This document shows positions 7,403 through 13,167 of a stretch of DNA of 13,167 nt, in pieces. The notes beneath the pieces are model-generated. The model searched no databases. It was not told where the DNA came from and saw only the letters and a program-made list of their open reading frames with translations. How positions within the stretch are numbered: the stretch's first letter is position 1; the number at the start of each line of letters is the position of its first letter. Made by a program: the position numbers and the translations under genes. The DNA is taken from NCBI GenBank assembly GCA_017439615.1, contig JAFSIU010000018.1, positions 1-13,167 on the forward strand, written 5' to 3'. This DNA comes from Bacillota bacterium (GTDB taxonomy: Bacteria; Bacillota; Dehalobacteriia; UBA4068).

Positions 7403-7453
7403 CTTTTTGACAAAAAGCTTGTTCCTGCTGCTTGAGTTCTTTGTTCGCAGCAG
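7403..7453 (-). repeat. Copy B of an intergenic repeat-like block
   Basis: On the minus strand: CTGCTGCGAACAAAGAAC, then TCAAGCAGCAGG, then CTTTTTGTCAAAAAG. TGCTGC/GCAGCA form a 6-bp stem around a 15-nt loop, and CTTTTTG/CAAAAAG a second hairpin. It aligns block by block with copy A in the hyd leader but lacks an 11-nt segment there (GTGAAAGGTGC) and the ATG. It lies just upstream of the SCIFF -35 box, so here it is not part of the SCIFF transcript from that promoter. Confidence 0.45.
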
Positions 7454-7520
7454 TTGCTTTTTGTTTTTAACAGTTCTTTGTTTAAAATCGCAGAAAAAAA
7501 TGAATATATATATTGAGAAT

Positions 7521-7557
7521 AAAAAGCCTCACCATGCAAAACATGGTGAGGCTTTTT
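7521..7557 (-). terminator. Terminator of the initiator tRNA
   Basis: Arms AAAAAGCCTCACCATG (7521-7536) and CATGGTGAGGCTTTTT (7542-7557), perfect over 16 bp with a 5-nt loop. It directly abuts the tRNA CCA end and has T-runs on both strands. Confidence 0.85.
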
Positions 7558-7633
7558 TGGTTGCGGGGGAGGGACTTGAACCCACGACCTCCGGGTTATG
7601 AGCCCGACGAGCTGCCAACTGCTCTACCCCGCG
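7558..7633 (-). tRNA. Initiator tRNA-fMet (CAT)
   Basis: 76 nt with encoded CCA. The acceptor stem CGCGGGG pairs with CCCCGC but leaves a C1-A72 mismatch, and the anticodon stem carries three G-C pairs GGG/CCC around the loop CTCATAA. Both are the marks of initiator rather than elongator tRNA-Met. The T arm GTGGGTTCAAGTCCC is normal. The transcript leader contains a small GCACC/GGTGC hairpin. Confidence 0.95.
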
Positions 7634-7664
7634 ATATTAACGCACCTCAAACGGTGCATTAGCT

Positions 7665-7693
7665 ATTATATCAGTATACGCTTGCTTTGTCAA
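7665..7693 (-). promoter_or_regulatory. Promoter of the initiator tRNA
   Basis: Minus strand TTGACA (7693-7688), 17-nt spacer, TATAAT (7670-7665): full consensus, about 31 nt before the mature tRNA 5' end, as expected for a strongly expressed RNA gene. Confidence 0.85.
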
Positions 7694-7743
7694 GCAAAAA
7701 TAGGGAATGCTCAAAACTTTTTGTTTCAGGAAAAGAAATACTA

Positions 7744-8163
7744 TCATCTTTGCGACATAAAGTCCTCGACTTTTGCCATAATACGCAAAAACTCTTTGGA
7801 ATCATCTTCGCCAAGATGCTTGACCAATGCGGATGCGCATTTCTGAGAGGATTTGACCAACTCTTCCTTTTGCTGCAAACCTGCTTCAGTGATTTTGACA
7901 TCCATGCGGCGCTTGTCCGTCTGGTTCATTGCACGGGTCAGCAGATTTTCGTCTTCCATGGAAGCTATCATAGCCGTTACAGCAGGGCGCGCAAGTCCAA
8001 GATGGTCTGCGATCTGTGAGGGATTCACTCCATCAGGATATGCTGCCAGATATTTCAGAACAGCTTCTCTTTGCGGGCGCTGACGATAGCCCACGCGTTG
8101 TCTGCGTGTGGTATCAAACATTTTTTCAATCAAATCATACATTTGCAGAGTCAAATTTGCCAT
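7744..8163 (-). CDS. MarR-family transcriptional regulator
   Basis: 139 residues from the ATG at 8163 (MANLTLQMYDLIEKMF...), chosen because AAGGGG lies 8 nt upstream; an earlier in-frame ATG at 8181 has no ribosome site. The winged helix-turn-helix is evident: VNPSQIADHLGLARPAVTAM is helix-turn-helix, then MEDENLLTRAMNQTDKRRMDVKITEAG gives the wing with the DKR signature of MarR proteins, followed by a C-terminal dimerisation helix. MarR proteins bind inverted or tandem operators as dimers and often repress themselves. The target is unknown. feoAB lies nearby on the other strand, but tRNA-Gly sits between, so an iron role is only a guess. Confidence 0.92.
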   Translation of the reverse strand: MANLTLQMYDLIEKMFDTTRRQRVGYRQRPQREAVLKYLAAYPDGVNPSQIADHLGLARPAVTAMIASMEDENLLTRAMNQTDKRRMDVKITEAGLQQKEELVKSSQKCASALVKHLGEDDSKEFLRIMAKVEDFMSQR

Positions 8164-8195
8164 ATATTTTCCCCTTGTCATTTGTTTTGTTAATA

Positions 8196-8212
8196 TGTCG
8201 ATATGTGTCGAT
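8196..8212. promoter_or_regulatory. Tandem TGTCGAT repeat before marR, candidate operator
   Basis: Two exact copies of TGTCGAT at 8196-8202 and 8206-8212, exactly 10 bp apart, within the 5' leader of the marR gene and just downstream of its predicted promoter. One-helical-turn spacing suits a protein binding one face of DNA. MarR operators are more often inverted repeats, so the binder is uncertain. Confidence 0.35.
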
Positions 8213-8231
8213 TTCTTTTATTTATAGTATT

Positions 8232-8261
8232 ATTATACAATGCAGTTATTTGTTTTAGCAA
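8232..8261 (-). promoter_or_regulatory. Probable promoter of marR
   Basis: Minus strand TTGCTA (8261-8256), 18-nt spacer, TATAAT (8237-8232), about 69 nt before the chosen start codon. Confidence 0.55.
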
Positions 8262-8352
8262 TACCTTTTGCACAATTTATTTTTCATCTATTATTTTAGA
8301 CCTGCGGCAAAATTGAAGAAGAATTTGTGCGGAACAGTTTTGGTTTAAAAGG

Positions 8353-8390
8353 AAAAAGAGCAGGCAAAACAAGTTTTGCCTGCTCTTTTT
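8353..8390 (-). terminator. Terminator of tRNA-Gly
   Basis: Perfect 18-bp inverted repeat, arms AAAAAGAGCAGGCAAAAC and GTTTTGCCTGCTCTTTTT with a two-base centre, immediately after the tRNA CCA. T-runs occur on both strands. Confidence 0.85.
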
Positions 8391-8463
8391 GGAGCGGGTG
8401 ATGGGAGTCGAACCCACCTGTTGAGCTTGGGAAGCTCACATTCTACCGATGAATTACACCCGC
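8390..8463 (-). tRNA. tRNA-Gly (CCC)
   Basis: 74 nt with encoded CCA. Acceptor GCGGGTG pairs with CACCCGC; anticodon stem TGAGC/GCTCA encloses the loop TTCCCAA, so the anticodon is CCC, reading GGG; T arm GTGGGTTCGACTCCCAT is normal. Confidence 0.95.
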
Positions 8464-8479
8464 ATAGTCATACAATAAA

Positions 8480-8508
8480 ATCATAACATAATTCCAAAAA
8501 AAATGCAA
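8480..8508 (-). promoter_or_regulatory. Promoter of tRNA-Gly
   Basis: Minus strand TTGCAT (8508-8503), 17-nt spacer, TATGAT (8485-8480), 16 nt before the mature tRNA. The -35 box is half of the palindrome ATGCAATTGCAT (8503-8514). Confidence 0.55.
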
Positions 8509-8557
8509 TTGCATATTGAGTCAACAGCAAAGCTGCCGTCTTTAGATTGGTACCAAT
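8503..8557. promoter_or_regulatory. Two 12-bp palindromes between tRNA-Gly and feoA
   Basis: ATGCAATTGCAT (8503-8514) and ATTGGTACCAAT (8546-8557) are both perfect 12-bp palindromes in the 188-nt divergent region. Neither matches a Fur or DtxR/IdeR consensus that I know. I could not place a convincing feoA promoter in this region. The pair may be operators or chance. Confidence 0.25.
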
Positions 8558-8651
8558 GTAATAACATTTTCTTATGTCCTGCTTGGCAAGGTCCCTTTTT
8601 GCTGCTTTTTGAATAGAATAAAAAGAAAAGCTGTGCTGTTATGGAGGAATT

Positions 8652-8906
8652 ATGAAAATAAAAATGCCTTTGCGCGATTTGCAGCAGGGAGATGTCGGAT
8701 ATGTCTGTGATTTGACAGTTTCCGGTCCTTTGCGGCGTCGCCTGCTTGATATGGGTCTGACAGAAAGCACTTTGGTGCAATGTGTGCTCAAAAGAGGATT
8801 CGATGCGTCTGCGGTCTATTTCATCCGCGGGGCAAGGATAGCTCTTCGTGCGGCTGATGCCGCAAAAATTATGATTTATGTGTCTGATATTGAGGAGAAT
8901 GTCTGA
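8652..8906 (+). CDS. feoA: Ferrous iron transport protein FeoA
   Basis: 84 residues, full length. FeoA is a small cytoplasmic SH3-like beta-barrel that works with the FeoB ferrous iron transporter. MPLRDLQQGDVGYV, the conserved PLRRRLLDMGLTESTLVQCV block and the C-terminal RGARIALRAADAAKIMIY strand are typical. The ATG follows ATGGAGGAATT, a strong ribosome site. feoB begins 2 nt after its stop, with feoB's GAGGAG site inside the end of feoA, so the two are one unit. Confidence 0.93.
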   Translation: MKIKMPLRDLQQGDVGYVCDLTVSGPLRRRLLDMGLTESTLVQCVLKRGFDASAVYFIRGARIALRAADAAKIMIYVSDIEENV

Positions 8907-8908
8907 AT

Positions 8909-10228
8909 ATGAAATGGAAAACAAAAAAAAGAAGCCTTCCGGGTGGGTCTGCTGATGCCTCTGAAAAAAAGATAATTGCTTTAGCCGGCAATCCAAATGT
9001 CGGCAAGAGCACCGTTTTTAATGCGCTGACGGGGCTGCATCAGCATACGGGCAATTGGTCTGGCAAAACCGTCAGCAATGCCAAGGGCAGCTTCAAGAGC
9101 AGCGCGGCAGAATATTGTCTTGTTGATTTGCCGGGTACATATTCCTTGCTTACAAATTCTGCCGAAGAGGAAGCCGCCCGCAGCTTTTTGTGTTTTTCTT
9201 CTCCTTCATTGACGGTGGCAGTATGTGATGCTGTTTGTCTGGAGAGGGGACTTGATCTGGTGCTGCAGATCATGGAGATATCTCCTCGTGTTTTGATATG
9301 TGTCAATCTTATGGATGAAGCCGCCAGACAGAATATTTCTTTGGAGCTGCCTCTTTTGTCAGAGAGATTGGGTGTCCCTGTGATAGGTATCACTGCACAA
9401 CAGAAAAAAAGCCTGCAAAAGCTCATTGCCGCCATAGATGCTTATATTGATGCTGCCAATGCTTTTCCTGCTGAGCCTTTTCATATTGATTATGCGCCTG
9501 CAATCGAACACACTGTTGCTATGCTTGAGCCGCTTGTTGCGGCAAGAGCTGACGGTATCAGCAGCCGCTGGCTGTCTCTGCGGCTGTTGGATATGGATGA
9601 AGCTTTGCAAAAAGAGATAACATCACATTTCGGCAGCGGCTTTTTTGATATTTCTATGCTTGCCGAGCTCGAAAAATGCAAAGATTTTCTTCAGCAGCAG
9701 GGAATTGATAAGGAAAAATTGAATGACATGATCGCCTCTGCCATAGTACAAAGAGCGGAAGAAATATGTCGGGGTGTCGTGCAGGGCAGGCAAAAGACTG
9801 TTTTGTCTGTAGGTCCGGACAAGTGGCTTTTGGGCCGCAGAAGCAGTTATATTATTATGCTGCTGCTCTTTTTCTTTCTTTTCTGGCTGACAGCAAGCGG
9901 TGCCAATTATCCCTCGCAGCTTTTGTCAGATTTGTTTGCTCAGGGCGAAATTCTGCTGAATCAGCTTTTTGCGGCTGTTTCTGCGTCCTCGTGGCTGCAC
10001 GGAATTCTTGTGCAGGGGGTATATCGTGTGCTTACCTGGGTCGTATCCGTGATGCTGCCGCCTATGGCGATTTTCTTTCCTCTTTTTGCCTTGCTCGAGG
10101 ATTCCGGCTATCTTCCCCGTATTGCCTTTTTGCTCGACCGTCCCTTTGCCCGCTGCTCCTCCTGTGGCAAGCAAGCCCTCACCATGTGTATGGAGAAAGC
10201 TGCGGGGTTTTTGTTTTATATGATTTGA
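8909..10228 (+). pseudogene. feoB: FeoB ferrous iron transporter, 3'-truncated
   Basis: 439 residues where FeoB usually has about 650 or more. The cytoplasmic G domain is complete: GNPNVGKS (27-34), DLPG (73-76), NLMD (133-136). The helical insertion domain follows, then the first membrane helices (SSYIIMLLLFFFLFWLTA, residues ~312-330) and the first Gate region ending GYLPRIAFLLDRPFARC, then CGKQALTMCM. At the point where the family continues MGFGCNAAGV the sequence switches to EKAAGFLFYMI and stops. None of the three forward frames continues FeoB downstream, so this is a deletion or rearrangement, not a frameshift. Most transmembrane helices and the second Gate are missing, so iron transport is unlikely. 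Confidence 0.88.
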
Positions 10229-10280
10229 GGTGCGATTTTATAAAAAGAGAAATTTACTGAATTATGATCATGCAGTGTTT

Positions 10281-10431
10281 TTCTTTGCAGGTTTGATTTA
10301 TAAGTTCTTGACAGTATTTTCAATTAGATTTATACCTCTCTATTCTTGCAACATAGGCAAAGCCCCGACAAAGTTTGTTGGGGCTTTGCCTATATACAGA
10401 TATTACTCTTTGCAGGTTTTGTAAGTTGACA
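10281..10431 (+). repeat. Imperfect direct repeat of a promoter-like sequence
   Basis: TCTTTGCAGGTTT occurs at about 10282 and 10408; in both places it is followed within a few bases by TAAGTT and then a TGACA-containing box (TTGACA at 10308-10313 and 10426-10431). The copies differ by small gaps and are about 120 nt apart, flanking the 41-nt hairpin at 10353-10393. Confidence 0.55.
10353..10393. other. 41-nt inverted repeat (hairpin)
   Basis: Outer arms ATAGGCAAAGCCCC and GGGGCTTTGCCTAT are perfect over 14 bp; the interior ACAAA/TTTGT can pair further. There is no clear T-run beyond it on either strand, so it is not a classic terminator, although it lies between feoB and the next gene. A TTGACA-17-TATACC promoter-like pair (10308-10336) lies just upstream on the plus strand, so it might end a very short RNA. 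Confidence 0.5.
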
Positions 10432-10455
10432 CGCAATTTGTACTATTGATATAAT
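10426..10455 (+). promoter_or_regulatory. Promoter of the membrane flavoprotein gene
   Basis: TTGACA (10426-10431), 18-nt spacer, TATAAT (10450-10455), about 34 nt before the start codon. Both hexamers are consensus. Confidence 0.8.
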
Positions 10456-10489
10456 TCTATAAAATGCGTATTTTAAAGGAGTTTAAATT

Positions 10490-12760
10490 GTGAGAAATAA
10501 ACTATTCTTCTTTATATGGGTGATTCTCAGTGCAGCTGCCGCAGCCCTTCTGGTTAATTTCTATAAGGCAGAAATATTGGGAATTGCTGTTCCTTTTCTT
10601 GCTGCAGGAGATATGGATATTGCAATGGCAGACAATGTTGTCGCAATTAAATCTGCAATTTTCATTTTCTTGCTGCTGGTGCTGCCGTTTGTGAATATGA
10701 AAATCTTTGGCAGAAAAGATTATGCTGCAAAACAGAAAGCGGTTTATTCAGCTGTATGTTTCTTGACTGTTGTGCTGTTTTATATTGCCGCTGCAGTATG
10801 CCTGCAGGCTGAGCCGGTCATCTCTTCTGCATTGATCAGGCTTGATGGGCAAATCGGCAATGTGTATGCTGTTTTTAACTATCATATGAATGTAGTGCTG
10901 GCAATACCTCTGGCGATTCAGTTATTCGGTCTGGCATTGCTTTTCAATTTGCAGGCATCAAAGATCAAATCCGATTTTCAGGTAGCACGCAGAAATGCAA
11001 TATTTGCCTTGATAACCTCAATCATTGCATTAGGCTTTCATATCCCGCTGTTTATACTGACTTTGATTTATCTGCCGGTGTATATTGCTTTTATGCTTGG
11101 CTATTTTGCAGCATTGCAGATTAATGTTCTGCAAGAAAAAATAGCAGAAAAAAGACGCAATGCTGAACACAAAATCGTTCAGCATGCTGTACGCGGAAAA
11201 ATCAAGGTTCTTTCTGCAGCAGCAGCGGAAAGAGAAGTGGCTGTCAATGCAGAAACCACTTTTGCTGATTTGCTGGACAGCGATACAAAAGAGAATGTTA
11301 AATATATGCTCTTTGGCGGGGAATGCGGAATCATTATTGACCGACTTCGTTTTGCACAAAGAGTGTCGACATTGCAGGTATCAGAAAGCACCGTGCGATT
11401 ATATACAAATTCCGATTGTCCTATAAAAACAGTTGCCGAGTTATATGATGCGCTTTATAAAAACCATGGCGAAATCGGAGTATTAAAGAACCTTAAGAGT
11501 ATTTTTATGGATCTTGCCTCCGGCAAAAGTAAAATGTCTTTTAAAGAGCTTCAGGCTTATATTATTCAGGAATCAAGAAATGCCGATACCCAAAGCCGCA
11601 AATTGATTTTGCAGCCTGCCGAATCTTTGCTGCATTGCTATGCAGAAGAGGTCGAGGATCATTGCGATTTTGCAAAATGCAGCGTGAACAGCTGCTTCAG
11701 CTCCAATGAAGCAGCTGATGGTATTGATTGGCATTCAGTTGTATCAATGCTTCGTTTGGCAAGAATAGAAGAAGCCTTGCAGATCGGCAGAATGAATTCT
11801 CCATTGTTTTTATCCTCTTGTTATATTGAAAACACAAACGAAGCTGCGGAAGTCGTCAAGCTGCTTAATAAGCTTGGCAAGCCCACAGCAAAAACGAAAT
11901 ATAAAAACCTGCCGCAAATAACAGAGAATGCAAAAAAAATTGCTGTCATTGGCGGTGGAATCGCAGGCATCAATGCAGCCTTTATGCTGCGTAAAAAAGG
12001 ATATAAGGTTGTCATATTTGAAAAAAACGATGTTCTCGGCGGTTCGCTGAAGCTCTATCCGGACTGCATTTTGCCGCAGGAAGCGATGTTCTCTGACATT
12101 GAAAGCTTTTTGGATATCGGCATTGAAGTCAGGTATAACAGCGAATTGGGAAAAACTTTTTCGATCGGGGATATCGAAGCTGAATTTGATATGATCCTGC
12201 TTGCGATCGGCGCAGAAAAAACAAAAATCTCAAATGTTATTGGTATCGAAAATGCAGTTCCTGCGGCGGAATTCCTGTTGAACAAGAATTTTGATGCAGT
12301 GCAGGGGAAGGTCATTGCAATAATCGGGAATAATGCAAATGCAGTTCTTTGCTCTCGGGTTTGCGGCAAATCCCAGCCTCAAAAGATATATGTTTTATGC
12401 AAGGAAGATTTTGCACACAGCTTTGCTGCAGTTCCTGAGAGCTGCGAGGTCATCAGCAGTTCTCAGGTAAAGGAGATAATTAAAAAGGAACAAACCTTTG
12501 ATATAGTGCTGCAGGATGAAACTTTGCTTGAAGTTGACTTGGTAATATATTCTTGCAATCATTATGTGGATACTGTGCTGCTTGCACAAAACGGCATTGC
12601 GGTTGGCGGCAAAACAGCAAAATTTGACAGGCATAGCTTCCGTACCGAAAAGAATAATGTTTTTGTTTGCGGCGCATGCACCGATCTGAATATTTCATTG
12701 CAGGACACGGTGCAAACTGTAAAAGCAGCTGTTGAATCAATGATTTCAGATTTGAATTAA
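10490..12760 (+). CDS. Membrane-anchored GltD-like FAD/NAD(P)-binding oxidoreductase
   Basis: 756 residues from a GTG start with AAAGGAG 8 nt upstream. Residues 1-210 contain about six hydrophobic spans (near 4-23, 51-70, 86-105, 133-152, 168-187, 188-208). A charged linker and a ~260-residue soluble region follow, with Cys383, Cys392, Cys397, Cys402 and Cys444 (CDFAKCSVNSC). From residue 484 comes a pyridine-nucleotide-disulfide-type reductase domain: AVIGGGIAG (FAD Rossmann, 485-493), acidic Glu511, VLGGSL, a second Rossmann strand IAIIGNNANA (609-618) and the terminal VFVCGACTD (724-732). The order, cysteine region then FAD domain, resembles the small subunit of glutamate synthase, where cysteines hold 4Fe-4S clusters, but the spacing is not the standard one. 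The second nucleotide motif lacks the usual second glycine. Likely an electron-transfer protein at the membrane; partner and substrate unknown. It stands alone between its own promoter and terminator. Confidence 0.75.
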   Translation: MRNKLFFFIWVILSAAAAALLVNFYKAEILGIAVPFLAAGDMDIAMADNVVAIKSAIFIFLLLVLPFVNMKIFGRKDYAAKQKAVYSAVCFLTVVLFYIAAAVCLQAEPVISSALIRLDGQIGNVYAVFNYHMNVVLAIPLAIQLFGLALLFNLQASKIKSDFQVARRNAIFALITSIIALGFHIPLFILTLIYLPVYIAFMLGYFAALQINVLQEKIAEKRRNAEHKIVQHAVRGKIKVLSAAAAEREVAVNAETTFADLLDSDTKENVKYMLFGGECGIIIDRLRFAQRVSTLQVSESTVRLYTNSDCPIKTVAELYDALYKNHGEIGVLKNLKSIFMDLASGKSKMSFKELQAYIIQESRNADTQSRKLILQPAESLLHCYAEEVEDHCDFAKCSVNSCFSSNEAADGIDWHSVVSMLRLARIEEALQIGRMNSPLFLSSCYIENTNEAAEVVKLLNKLGKPTAKTKYKNLPQITENAKKIAVIGGGIAGINAAFMLRKKGYKVVIFEKNDVLGGSLKLYPDCILPQEAMFSDIESFLDIGIEVRYNSELGKTFSIGDIEAEFDMILLAIGAEKTKISNVIGIENAVPAAEFLLNKNFDAVQGKVIAIIGNNANAVLCSRVCGKSQPQKIYVLCKEDFAHSFAAVPESCEVISSSQVKEIIKKEQTFDIVLQDETLLEVDLVIYSCNHYVDTVLLAQNGIAVGGKTAKFDRHSFRTEKNNVFVCGACTDLNISLQDTVQTVKAAVESMISDLN

Positions 12761-12851
12761 GAAAGATTCCCGAATGGATGGGAGAAAATCAGCAACCATG
12801 AAAACCCATGCTTTACGACGTTAGTCAAATGTGTTTGCCTGGACAATAACA

Positions 12852-12897
12852 AAAAAAGAGTGATGTCAGGTCTTTCGACCTGACATCACTCTTTTTT
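12852..12897. terminator. Bidirectional intrinsic terminator
   Basis: Perfect 21-bp inverted repeat with a TTTC loop; arms run 12852-12872 and 12877-12897, core GTGATGTCAGGTC. Six T residues on the plus strand and A-run/T-run on the other side let it end both the flavoprotein gene (stop at 12760) and the convergent minus-strand gene (stop at 12927). Confidence 0.9.
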
Positions 12898-12926
12898 CAC
12901 AACATTTGTTCGGGAATAAATATTAT

Positions 12927-13167
12927 CTATGAGAAGTTTGGGAGGAATATCAGTCTTTTGCCATAGCTGTCCGTGCCGCCGTTGGGCAGATAATGCAAGC
13001 CTTCGCTGCGCAGTGTTTTCTTGCCTATATCACCGGCGGCAGAATTATGCTTATTATTCGCCGCATTGACGGGATTTTCCTGCTTGTTTTGAGCAGTGTT
13101 TTTAGTGTTGGCTTTATATGCTTTTACATAATCCTCACCCATAAGACCTTCCATGAAGGCATAGTGC
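12927..13167 (-). CDS. C-terminal end of an unrecognised protein (partial)
   Basis: The open frame runs in from beyond the window's right edge; the visible part, read from the edge, is HYAFMEGLMGEDYVKAYKAN followed by an Asn/Lys/Ala-rich, low-complexity stretch (about 30 residues) and a tail GLHYLPNGGTDSYGKRLIFL ending PNFS. An ATG lies at 13154, but the reading frame continues upstream of it, so that is probably internal. The polar linker suggests a flexible C-terminal region. I do not recognise the family. It converges on the flavoprotein gene and shares the terminator at 12852-12897. Confidence 0.45.
   Translation of the reverse strand, partial: HYAFMEGLMGEDYVKAYKANTKNTAQNKQENPVNAANNKHNSAAGDIGKKTLRSEGLHYLPNGGTDSYGKRLIFLPNFS

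Noticed and set aside
7403..7453. Copy B as part of a coding sequence (frame resembling EQAFCQK)
   Set aside because: There is no start codon in the frame and the likeness to the hyd leader ORF follows from the shared nucleotide block.
10190..10489. A frameshift explanation for the short feoB
   Set aside because: Reading the three forward frames after 10190 gives no GFGCNAAGV-like or later FeoB sequence, so the 3' part is physically absent.
1..13167. CRISPR array, insertion sequence or prophage genes
   Set aside because: No regularly spaced repeats, transposase, integrase or phage structural motifs were seen on either strand.

Overview
The window looks like chromosomal DNA from an anaerobic, hydrogen-metabolising bacterium of the Bacillota, most likely class Clostridia. 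The evidence is a full [FeFe]-hydrogenase maturation set (hydE, hydG, hydF with the small TM1266-type regulator), a SCIFF Cys-rich peptide with its radical SAM/SPASM maturase (a near-hallmark of Clostridia), a feoAB ferrous iron uptake pair, and canonical sigma-A-type promoters with strong purine-rich Shine-Dalgarno sites. No hydrogenase structural gene lies in the window.

Left part (111-7330, all minus strand): SCIFF peptide (7330-7181), a leaky-looking intrinsic terminator, the SCIFF maturase (7078-5708), and an Orn/Lys/Arg-decarboxylase-family PLP protein translationally coupled to it by an ATGA overlap (5711-4371). Next comes a fresh promoter and a ~150-nt leader that ends in a perfect palindromic terminator abutting the Shine-Dalgarno, then TM1266-like regulator, hydE, hydG and hydF. 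hydG carries a one-base deletion just before its radical SAM cysteine motif. The same strand would therefore express two radical-SAM/iron-sulfur systems in tandem.

Middle part (7521-8508, minus strand): an initiator tRNA-Met, a MarR-family regulator with a tandem 10-bp-period repeat in its 5' region, and a tRNA-Gly(CCC). Both tRNAs have their own promoter and terminator.

Right part (8652-12760, plus strand): feoA and a feoB that stops abruptly at a conserved point in its first membrane Gate domain (3' deletion). After a 261-nt intergenic stretch with a duplicated promoter-like sequence and a 41-nt hairpin there is an unusual single-gene unit: a 756-residue protein with six predicted membrane spans, a cysteine-containing linker and a C-terminal GltD-like FAD/NAD(P)-type reductase domain. 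A perfect 21-bp bidirectional terminator separates it from the 3' end of an unrecognised minus-strand gene cut by the window edge.

The most interesting items are the candidate attenuator in front of the hydrogenase maturation operon (with an upstream 8-nt copy of the terminator 3' arm and a 15-codon leader ORF), the coupling of a PLP decarboxylase to the SCIFF maturase, the uncharacterised membrane flavoprotein, and the two lesions in iron-related genes (hydG frameshift, feoB truncation).
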